Source of the DNA: Gonatopus flavifemur
Lineage: Eukaryota > Arthropoda > Insecta > Hymenoptera > Dryinidae
DNA length: 64,000 bases
Direction: 5' to 3'
Assembly: GCA_018340375.1 (NCBI GenBank)
Contig: JAFFJZ010000013.1
Coordinates: forward strand, 186,001-250,000
Part shown: piece after piece, positions 46,849 through 56,198 of the stretch
Position numbering within the stretch: the first letter of the stretch is position 1
Layout: each line of letters opens with the position of its first letter
Translations under genes and position numbers: made by a program
The notes under the pieces: model-generated
The model's database searches: none
Told to the model about the DNA's origin: nothing
Seen by the model: only the letters and a program-made list of their open reading frames with translations

Positions 46849-47690
46849 AATGCAGACGCGCTTTCCCGTAACCCAATAGAAAAAATAACATTACCAATAG
46901 AATATGATGATTCCGATCTCTCAGACACGTCATTATTCAATTCTTCACCCATTAAAATGGAGAAAAAACCCACGAAACCCAGGATAATTAAAGAGGAAAA
47001 AATAACGAAGCGAGTAAAAATGAAAAATAGGGATGGAGTAGATTCAAAGGGAAATACAAATTCAGAAACTATAGATTTACCCATCGAACCATTGATCGAA
47101 AAGGAAATTCTTCATGAGAAATCAGACACAAATTTTTCAGATCAGAATAATTCAGATATTTCGGATGGGTCATTCGATGATTTGAGTGGAAAATTCCAAC
47201 TAAGCTCAGACATACGGGATAAAATATATAATTCAGTAGGGAATCATAATGAAAATACAGATGATGATACAATCAATAATGAAGAACGAATTGAACGTGA
47301 AATGAATGAAAACTCTGAAAATAACTCTCAAGATAACCCATTAGATTACAATGCTCTTGGGGAAGAATCAGAACTAAATGACGAAATTGAAGATCCTCCC
47401 TCGTCGAACGATACATCCATAGGTGATGAAGAGATTTTTGAATCAGAAATTATAGATCGAGATCTGAAAATAAAACAATCGCGAGAAAACCTCATTAATG
47501 CAAAAGACTCTCATGTTATTTCTACTACATGTAAGATGCAAGGTTTAGACGAATTAACAGAAAACTATATTCTCGAAAAGGGCCTGGATAGAGCCATGAC
47601 ATTGAGGCTGTCAGTGCCAACAGTTATCGAACGGAACCGTTAATATATAATCATTTTGCCTATCAAAGAGAGTTTAAGACATCCCCTTGA
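46849..47690 (+). pseudogene. pol: acidic linker between RNase H and integrase
   Basis: The open frame of about 229 codons at 46957-47643 is strongly acidic and Asn/Ser/Glu-rich, with runs such as NHNENTDDDTINNEERIERE, and has no recognised domain. It sits where gypsy Pol normally has only a short tether. It could be a spacer or an element-specific domain. Copy 11613-22890 lost this segment. Confidence 0.6.
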
Positions 47691-47705
47691 TGAAGAAATC
47701 TTAAA

Positions 47706-50191
47706 TGGAAATATAGAAGGATGACGTGGAGTTGTATATGAATTACAATCACCTAGTTTTTCGATTTTCAAATACGATAAGATAGAAGGAATAACCTGGA
47801 TGTCATTATGGTACAAATTTAAAAACAAATTAGAGGATTTCAATATCACGATAACCATCTGTACAGGAGAAATTAAAACCCCGAAATTAGAGGAAAGGTT
47901 ACAACTAATTAAGAATTTGCATGAAAGTTCCATCAATGGACATAAAGGCGTGAACAAAACTTACAAACGATTGAGACTGAAACACTTCTGGCCCAACATG
48001 AAAACACAGGTCCAACAAATAATCAAACAGTGTGAAAATTGCCAATTAAGGAAATTAATTAGAGTCGAGACAAAGCAACCAATGATTTTGACCGATACTC
48101 CAGGGACATTGTTACGTCTGTTATAACTGAATTGTTGAACAAATTCGTTATATAAGCCACAAAGTTGGTTTTATGTAACGCAGATGACACAAGTCAGGTT
48201 CTGACACCAGTTCGTTTTATGGTTGAAACGAACAAACCAGTCTATACCGATAGATTAATAGTCACAATTTATGATTATTATTTGTAGATTCGGATTAGAA
48301 TTTCAAGATGAGGCGAGGATTAGGGACACTTCCCATACAGGAAGCCAGTTTGATTGTGGTTCTCGTTGTATTTTCACCGAAGGTAGAATAGAAAATCCTC
48401 TAACTTACTTTTACTGAATAACCACTCTCTCCTCCCCTTGGATGGAATGATGGGTTGAGGTGATTTATATTGAACAAACAACCAAATTCCACCAGTTGTC
48501 ACTTTTATTCGTATAAAACAAAAAACGGTTCTCTGTATCACAAAATGCACTTTATTAAATTTTTATCCGCGGCAAAGTTCCTTCCTTGTATGGAAGTTAG
48601 ACTTGAACGCGCACGGGACTCCGAAAAACCGAGCGTAAACCACGACTCCAATTAGTAATCGAGAGTGAAGTTCTCTTCGTTCCAACTCTTCTCGTCAACC
48701 CCGACACCCCTTCTTTCGTCCACACCGATGGCCGTCAAGCGCATTCCTTCACGTATTGCTATGGGAAAGAAAATGAAATAGGATATTGGGTGCTGATAGC
48801 TGGAGATTTGAAACAGTGGTATCATTGAGTCTATGTATGCTTTGCATGCTGAAATGATGGATGAAATTCACATTATAACTCTTGGGAACGGAAATATTAT
48901 ATCTCTATTTTATTATTTGAATGTTGAAATTCGATTTATTTGCAAAGTGATTTAATGGATAAAATTTCGATTGAATTCGTTGGATTTCAGAATTTAAATT
49001 TGAATACAGGATATCATAATGTGTGAATATCCATCACCTCAGCATTGAAGGTGAAAGAAGGTAGAGAAAACAAGAGAAAATTCTGACCTCGGAAACAATA
49101 GGTTGACCCGAAGTGTTTTTATACACTGGTTTTCAAGGTCAGTTGTCTCAACATTGACAGGTTTATGAGGGTGACTCGAAGTAAAAGGAAAAATGCAGGA
49201 TGACGGTCCATCAATATAAGTATGGTCGCACTTTCACTGCATAATGTGGAAATTCGATTATCCTCAAGACTGCTCTTCGGACATATTTAATTGATCAGAG
49301 AAGATAAAATTTCAAATATTTAGGGAAATTTTCTGGATACATAAGAAAGAAAAGAAAGAAATGTTATGGGACGTAACAACATCATTCGAAAAGATATCCA
49401 TGGATATTGTAGGACCCCTCCCTGAAGTGGATGGTTGGAAATACTATTTATCCATTGAATGTCTTTTGACCAAATATCTAGTTTGCATACCGTTGGAAAC
49501 TATAGACGCCGTGACTGTGGCAGAAACTTTTGTAAACAATTTCATAAACATTTATGGCCCGTCAGAATATCTCGTCACCGATAGGGGAAGCCATCTCTTG
49601 AATCCTGTACTAAGAACGTTGACAAGGAAATTCAAAATGATGCATGTGAAGTGCACAGCTTATAATCCACAAGCCAATGGTACGGTGGGAAGAGCACATC
49701 ATACCATCACAGAGTACTTGAAACAAAACTCACACAGAAATGATTGGGTACACGCAATTCCCCATACGACATATTCATACAATACCAGTGTACACGAGTC
49801 CACACTGTGTACACCTTTTGAGTTAATTTTCGGAAAATTACCCTCGAATATCACAGCTAATGTCGATATTCCAGAGGATATAAGTGCAACTTATACAGGA
49901 TACTTAGAGAATTTGTTTAGAAGAATAAAAGAAATTCAGAAAATAGCACGGGAAAATGTGGAGAAATCCAAGAGAATAAGCAAAAAATATTATGATCAAA
50001 GATGAAATGTGGAGAGATTCGAAATTGGGGACTCGGTATACCTCTTGAAGGAACCAATCAAAAATAAATTCGCTGATCAATATATAGGACCTTATAAAAT
50101 AATTGAAATTCTTGATAAAAACAATGTAAAATTACAAATAGGAAATGGGAAAACTAAAATAGTTCATGGAAATAAAATAAGACTTGTATAA
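47706..50191 (+). pseudogene. pol: gypsy integrase, split by a solo LTR, catalytic Glu lost
   Basis: The N-terminal part (47706-48109) has the HHCC finger: HESSINGHKGVNKTY and QCENCQLRK. A solo LTR at 48110-49378 with an ACAT duplication interrupts the frame. The core resumes at 49383: ISMDIVGPLPE (first Asp), LVTDRGSHL (second Asp) and NGTVGRAHHTI, where Gly stands in place of the catalytic Glu that is present in the 22139-22894 copy. Downstream are TPFELIFGKLPSN and, after a TGA near 50002, the YIGPYKIIEILDKNNVKL module and a basic end (50009-50191). The enzyme would join cDNA into host DNA. Three separate lesions make it inactive. Confidence 0.9.
48110..49378. mobile_element. solo LTR with ACAT target duplication inside integrase
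   Basis: It starts TGTTACGTCTG and ends GGACGTAACA, with 9-bp inverted ends. ACAT is at 48106-48109 and 49379-49382. The uninterrupted sequence GGGACATCATTCG is seen at 22161. It is 1269 bp with no coding region recognised. It belongs to a different LTR family from the host provirus. Confidence 0.9.
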
Positions 50192-50282
50192 ATAATATTT
50201 TGTAGGAATGTGAGATGTATGAATCGAAGTTCTGTGTAAATGATATTACTGTTATAGAGAAGGAACCACAACGGAAGGAAAG

Positions 50283-52239
50283 ATGGAGAAATGGTGGAAA
50301 TTTATTTTTATACTGCTCTTTGTAAATATTGCACGAGCACTTTATGGATATGACTGTGACGGACGGAACTTGAACGTTACGACGTATAGCGCTAACGGGA
50401 TAGGAGAATGTGGAGATTACGTCAAAAATGTAACCACCAGCGTAGTGTACGCTCAAATTCTGCAGCTGGCAGACTTTGATCACCTCATGGTGAAACGTTG
50501 TAAAATACAAATAGATAGAACAGTATATATATGTGGAAATATTGCATCATACGTGTCTATTGTGGAGAATGGCCGTATGGAGTACATAAAGGAGATCACC
50601 TAGGAGAAATGCGATCGGTTACTGATAAATGGCGATGTCAGGATTATGGAAAATATATTACTTACCGGAATCAAACCAAATTCAACAGAGACACGATCTG
50701 TAACGTTGGCAGGTTCATTGAACGCCGATGGAAAATGCGAAGGAGCTTCATTTTCTGATGCGTATGGTACGAGGAGTGATTCTGTTGTGCAGGCGACCGT
50801 CACTGTGACCATCGACGAGTATCAGACAGCCGTAAATCTACGAGGAAACAAAATATCACTGAAATCTGGAGTGCATTGTTCATTACAAAAGGGAAAATGT
50901 ATGGATATGGATGGCAGTTACGTATTGTGGGTTACCAACCCATCATCTCCGTGCAAATTTGAGGAATATGACGTTTTATATGAGGGTTACGCCAATCGAA
51001 TTGAAGGAAGTCAAACTATGTTTTCACTTACTTGTAAAGATACTACTTTCGTCTTAAATAAATTCAGTGAAGAAAATCAATGCGGACATACGTTCTATGG
51101 GACTGAACATCCCAGATTATTCGTCCTCCAGACAACAAGAGGGGAAGCCTTTTTGAAAAAAGAACATTGAATCCAGACAATATGGACATGTTCACTTACG
51201 TTAACTCCAAATTTGTATATGTGGAAAATCATTTGAGAAACCAAATTGGGAAATTATACCATAATGTTCTACAACAACGATGTGAATTAGAAAAACAAAT
51301 ACTGCAACAAGCCTTAATGATATCAAGAACAAATCCGGATGAATTTGAAAAATTATAATGAAAGGACCAGGATATACTGCTATACCTTCAGGAGGAGTAA
51401 TACATATAATGAAATGCGTGGCAGTTGAAGTAAAACTAAGGCAAACTCAAAAATGTTTTTATGAATTACCAGTTTTCAAAAATAAAGAAGAAATGTACCT
51501 TATTCCAAATACAAGAGTGCTCACAAGGATTGGAACTGAACGAGGTTGCGATCCTATACTCCCAGTGATGTATAATATGAAAGGAAGTTGCCTCAGCTGG
51601 CCTCCTACACAACATCAACAACCAGATCCTCAAACAATAACGCCATTAGAACCTCCAAAATGGGAATATGTGGTACCAGGACACCTCGCCACTAGTGGAA
51701 TATATTCTACTCAACAATTAAAAGAATATCGACAACATATTATGTTCCCAGCAGAACAGACAGCGATTCTCCATACCATTGCGAGAGGCGCTTCAGGAAG
51801 AGAAGTCCCACCAGGAACAGTGTCCATGTATAATTCAGTGGATGTAGACACGATTGAAAAATTAGCAGAATCTACCGGAAGGAAAATCTAGGAAAATCTG
51901 TTAATATTTGGACAAATCAGCTTTGCCGTATTTGGAGTGTTAACAATAATTTCGCTTCTTAAATTATTATTCGGGACTCTAATTCATGGTTACACACTTC
52001 ATTCTTTGTATGGATGTGGTTTCCACTTATTGGGGGCGTGCTGTGGGTCTCTCACCCATCTGTACACCCATCTTGCAAGGGGAGAACAGACTGCCAAAGA
52101 AGTGAGAAAGACCAAAAGACTAAATAAATATAGAGACTTAATTGAAAAAGAAGATGAAAAGGCAGTAGTGAAGCAACCCAAATCGCATGATACCTCCATT
52201 AATTTAGAAGAGGTTATGCAAGAAATTAATTCATTGTGA
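50283..52239 (+). pseudogene. env: chuvirus-like (Jingchuvirales-type) envelope glycoprotein of the gypsy provirus
   Basis: The frame opens at 50283 with a signal-peptide-like start (MEKWWKFIFILLFVNIARA). Next come a Cys-rich ectodomain segment (GECGDYVKN, DRTVYICG), a middle segment with DGKCEGASFSDAYGT, YDVLYEGYA and TEHPRLF, and a later segment with GPGYTAIPSGG, GHLATSGIYS and MFPAEQTAI. A hydrophobic membrane span (about 51898-51975) and a short basic cytoplasmic tail end at 52239. This order and these motifs resemble the class III-like glycoproteins of chuviruses, which have been found in insect genomes and LTR elements. It does not look like the baculovirus-F-type envelope of classical errantiviruses. 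In the family it would mediate membrane fusion. This copy is interrupted by in-frame stops near 50601 and 51889 and by frame changes near 51168 and 51355, so it is a decayed gene. Identification is from memory of the family pattern. Confidence 0.7.
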
Positions 52240-52259
52240 ATTCCAGGTAAAGAAAAATC

Positions 52260-52879
52260 ATGAACCACGACATTATTGCCCGAAGGACCTTGGAGGACTT
52301 ACCTGTTACTTTTGGTGCTACGGTGACGCATTTCGAATCACCTGAGCTTTTCTATGTGACCACACCAGAGGACTATCACAGGATAGATTTGGCCGCTGTA
52401 TATGAGGATGAGGATGGAAAGGACCATCTCCGACTCCAACCAGAGGCTATGCAATTTGCAGGACTATGTGCGGTGAAACATAACTCTTATTGGGGAAGAG
52501 CTGTGATTAGGGAAATTGAAGGTGATAGTGCACTTTTATGGTTGGGTGATAATGGAAAATTAACAATCAAAAAATTAGACAGTTTGTATAGACTATCGTG
52601 GGAATTTACTGAAGCACCATGGAATGCCATACCATGATTGGATTGGAAAGTAGAAATGAAGAAGAATGGACTGAAGATCTTCTTCATTGGCTCAGAACCA
52701 CCTTAGTTGGGGAAGAAGTTGAACTTTTAAAAAATCAAGTGAACTATGATGGGAGTATGTTGGTAACGATAAATAAGTGTGGTGTAGATGTGAATGAAAT
52801 AGTATATCATTCAGAAGGCACCATGGGAGAATGGAAAGAATACCTGATGGACTCTGGAGGTCGTGGGAGAGAACCCTGA
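52260..52879 (+). CDS. extended-Tudor-domain-like accessory frame of the gypsy provirus
   Basis: The first frame (52260-52637, 125 residues) starts 20 bases after the env stop, just behind an AATTCCAG splice-acceptor-like sequence. Residues 17-35 (TFGATVTHFESPELFYVTT) fit the first strand of the SN-like half. Residues 66-111 fit a Tudor barrel: LCAVKHNSYWGRAVIREIEG, then LLWLGDNGKLTIKKLDSLY. EAPWNAIP leads into the second frame (52619-52879), offset by one base, which reads TMIGLESRNEEEWTEDLLHW and VNEIVYHSEG, the closing SN-like half. Together they cover one complete extended Tudor unit of about 205 residues. The aromatic cage is only partly conserved (GDNG replaces the usual D-Y-G-N). Tudor domains bind methylated arginines, notably on Piwi proteins. 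The one-base offset is probably an indel; reinitiation at the second ATG is possible. Function here is inference. Confidence 0.65.
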
Positions 52880-52982
52880 ATTGTTACCAAGGGTGAATCC
52901 AATGTATGACTTCTTGATAACCAGCCCTGCTGGTTAAGAAAAATTTCTCTTCCTTTCCGACACGCAAAGGAAGAAAATTTTC

Positions 52983-52998
52983 AAAGGAGGAGGGGAGA
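52983..52998 (+). promoter_or_regulatory. polypurine tract
   Basis: AAAGGAGGAGGGGAGA lies directly before the LTR start TGTAACGG. It serves as primer for plus-strand cDNA synthesis in LTR elements and fixes the 3' LTR boundary at 52999. Confidence 0.9.
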
Positions 52999-53338
52999 TG
53001 TAACGGCCCGCCATGGAAAATTTTCGAAATTTTATCATGACAATCGTTCTCCCACATGAAATATGAATTTCCCCATAAAGGAATGATAATTATTATTCTA
53101 TAAATTTTTCCATGGAGAATTAGTATTTATAAGGAAACTATTATTCAATATTTTCTATCATTGGTTTTCACTATCGATTTGTGATGACTGCTTAACACAT
53201 ATGATAATCATTTCTTTTATACATCTTCAATGAAATTATGGAATTTATTCAATTAATTCTTATATACACATGTGAGAACACATAAGAATGATAAATCTTT
53301 TATTTCTGTATTATGAATGGGTATGGGAGATGACTAAC

Positions 53339-53590
53339 ATTGTTCAAACAATAACATCATCATGTAAAATCAAAATGTCTGACAATGGTTGACCTTACCC
53401 ACTTGGAATTGTTCAAACAATGAGTAGTGAACAGTAGCGATTATTGATCGAGGGAATAATCGTTGAATGATGGACTGAATGATTAATTTACATCCGACAT
53501 TGATTGAACAAGTAACCCTTCTCGACTCCAAATAATGTCTGACAATTGTTTAAACATTGACTCATCCTACTGAAATGTTCAACCAAATGT
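53339..53590 (+). promoter_or_regulatory. cluster of near-palindromic TTGTTYAAACAA motifs in U3
   Basis: ATTGTTCAAACAAT occurs at 53339 and 53408, ATTGTTTAAACATT at about 53545, and a degenerate ATGTTCAACCAAAT near 53574. AATGTCTGACAATgG-type words are interspersed. The same layout is kept in the LTR at 9703-9960 and, inverted, at 21240-21440 and 62240-62480. It may be a binding array for an unknown host factor. Confidence 0.5.
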
Positions 53591-55497
53591 CACCTACCTT
53601 TAAATAGATTCTACTTCGATAGATAGTTCAAATCGAAGGGATCATTCAAGGACTCAAACGGAGTAATATGCTAAATAAATTATTGGAATAATCAATATTA
53701 ACTATATAACAATATGTCAAATGTATGATTATTGTTATGTAACATTCGTGAGATAACTTGATTCCATTGATCTGTACCATTTGAATAATTGATTCATGCA
53801 GTTAAATTATAATGGGATATACTAAGTAATGGAATAAGATTGTATCGATTATATAAACAAATAATGACATGTAATCAATGATAATGGTTATTCGCAATAC
53901 ATTATGTGAGACAGAAAATGAATGATTTTCTTAATGAATGGAATAAGTGTGACTGACACGCGCCACACCTGTTTGGATACCATGGATATATGAAGTTTAT
54001 GACAGGTAGCCATAAAGCCATGAAGCCATGAAACCATAGAAGCACCTTCTCTCCTGGCACGGGCCTCCTTCCAAAGAGACGAGACTTCATATCAATTCGT
54101 CAAATTTCTTCATTTCTGAATTTCTCACAAGCCAATTCACAATAGAATGATTATATTAGAAACTCTCATACATGAAGTAGAATGAGAAAACAAGCACATC
54201 TGTTCTTGTCATGAATTTCAAGTACGAAGAGAAACGTGGTCTCCATTGTCTGGAAAATTCGGAGACATATGCAGGCAGAATGTGAGAAAAGGATTGAGTG
54301 AAACCTAAGAATAACGTTTGAAGGTAGTATATGACAGGATGGATTGTTCTAATACTAATATTCTTTGAAATAAATTGAACAAATTGATTGTTAAACACGT
54401 TTATTTGAATTAACAGATTATAGTTTCGAATTATTGGAAAATGGGTTATACGAAACTTATAGAGTCAATGATAAGTATTGGAAATTCCCTTCCATAAGCT
54501 TGAAATATTGCATAGAATTATAATATAAGAAAAAACCATACTACTATATGTACATTCGAATTATAATAGGATATAATCATATAATAATTATAACTATCGA
54601 AATTCATCGCACAAGTGAAATTCGAATGAGAAGAAGCATAAAACAGAATCGAAGAGAAAGGATGTTCAGACTACTAGATAAGATGCTCTTCTTGAGAAAT
54701 CACGTGGGCAATATATGATCTCTGAAACTCTTGCATGAAGCTTGCGGGTGGAAAAGAGAAGGAGAATAAGTCGCACCGAGACGCACTCTATAGGAGAAGT
54801 ACGTTTTCGTTGTCGCAGTATGTTTCAACGAACACGAGTTACGTCGCGATCTTCGACTTGCAAAGACGTTTTCAATATATTTCCCTTTGTAACGAGTTTC
54901 GTACATTCATACAGTTTCAAATAATTCCCCACAAAAAAATCGTGAATAAGAAAAAGAAATAATAAGTAACAAGTTCCCGTTGAAACTGAATAAAATAATT
55001 AACACACCTAAATAAAATTACTAATCAAATCTATGGAGAATTGTTCCATTTAATTGAACAAATCGAATCTCAGTGTTGAAAGTTTGTTTTAGAAATGAAA
55101 CTGTCAGTTAAGTATAAATGAATGTGAAAAAGAAGAGTTTTCTTGAAGTTCGACAACCTACCTTGATACTATCCTATCCATACTATTCAATCGTTCCGAG
55201 AATTGATTGATATTCAAAGAACGAAGTATTTTTTCTTTTACGTTGAAAGTTCATATTCGTGAAGTCAAGATAATAAATCAGACTCGTATTGATAATATAT
55301 ATATGTGTATATATATATAGAATTACTCAACTTTGATGGATCAGTGGAAAATTGGAGATTTCAAGTGTAGAATTATTCCAAATTTTGATTTCGATGGTGA
55401 CAAGAGCATAATGTGGATATGACACGAGTTATACTTGTTAGAATACAAAGATAACATCATGCAAATGTCATTCATATGACTCGTTTAGTACTCACAA

Positions 55498-55585
55498 TTC
55501 ATGGAAACCGCGAATTAGAACCGCGAATACCGTAGAAACCGCGAATTAGAATCGTGAGTACCGCGGAATCCGCGAATTGAGACCG
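55498..55585 (+). repeat. CGCG-rich short tandem repeat in the LTR
   Basis: Degenerate units of about 18-20 bases alternate CCGCGAATTAGAA and CGTGARTACCGCG words. It is present in every LTR copy (13220-13320, 37020-37110, 63170-63300) with different unit numbers. CpG density is much higher than in the surrounding DNA. Confidence 0.75.
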
Positions 55586-56198
55586 CGAAGTAGTATGACA
55601 TGTAGGATCATTGTCTGGATGCTTGTAATTGCTGTATGCATCGATTAAGAATACGAGCGCCTGCGGAATTCGAATCATATATAATCAAACTACCGCGAGT
55701 ACCGCATACTCATGGAAGATTCAATTCTCCTTCCATCCACGGACTTGGACTATGATCTTCATTGACAGGACGTACCACAGAAGACCTCCTTCGAACAGCC
55801 TTCGAACCTGAAACAGTAAGTAAAATCTGAATTATTGTGAAGTAATTATATTTTGCAGAGATATTTGTGTAGAATAAACTGACACTATATACGCTACCTT
55901 ATTTTCCCCTAACCATGTGTCAAGGGTTTTACACAACTATAATCACGTTGATTATTATCATTTTCACAGTTGGTTTGATCATGTGCTCATATGATATTGA
56001 AATATTCGGCGTGATAGTTTTTATTAAAAACCTTTTCAGTGACGTACTGGGAAGATCAACAGTAGAATTTTGAGATGGAATAGTTTGATTTACCTGAAAC
56101 AGAAAGAGTGAAATCAAAGTATGATAGACGAATTATATTGAGTAAAATTTCATATTATGAATAAAGAAAATACGATTTGCTCCATCCAGGACGTCACA

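Larger units (their letters stand above)
37341..56198 (+). mobile_element. env-bearing long-LTR gypsy provirus (gag-pol-env-Tudor)
   Basis: Leader, gag, protease, RT, RNase H, integrase, a chuvirus-like glycoprotein gene, a Tudor-like frame, polypurine tract and a complete 3.2-kb 3' LTR follow in order. It is interrupted by piggyBac copy B (37910-43346) and a solo LTR (48110-49378). Without these the interior is about 8.9 kb. Gag, pol and env all carry stops or frameshifts. The upstream LTR is at 22891-37340, itself truncated and interrupted. Confidence 0.85.
52999..56198 (+). repeat. complete 3.2-kb 3' LTR of the env-gypsy
   Basis: It runs from TGTAACGGCCCGCC to CATCCAGGACGTCACA, 3200 bp. 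The start is fixed by the polypurine tract. The end is fixed by matching ends at 12619, 62565 and, next to the leader, 59713. It contains the palindrome cluster (53339-53590), a TATA tract (about 55295-55320), a CGCG-rich tandem repeat (55498-55585) and a CTGAAACAGTAAGT splice-donor-like site at about 55807. Open frames inside are not recognised as genes. Confidence 0.85.

Noticed and set aside
50283..52239. Classical errantivirus (baculovirus F-type) env
   Set aside because: The visible motifs and layout do not fit an F protein with a furin site and adjacent fusion peptide; the chuvirus-type pattern fits better.
52613..52637. Programmed -1 frameshift in the Tudor frame
   Set aside because: No slippery heptamer lies in the only window where both frames are open; an indel is the simpler explanation.
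55689..56117. Conserved short frames near the LTR end (also 60278-60547, 62588-62842)
   Set aside because: A 60-90 codon frame recurs in several LTR copies, but the length varies and stops differ. It could be a small LTR-encoded peptide, but evidence is too weak to call.
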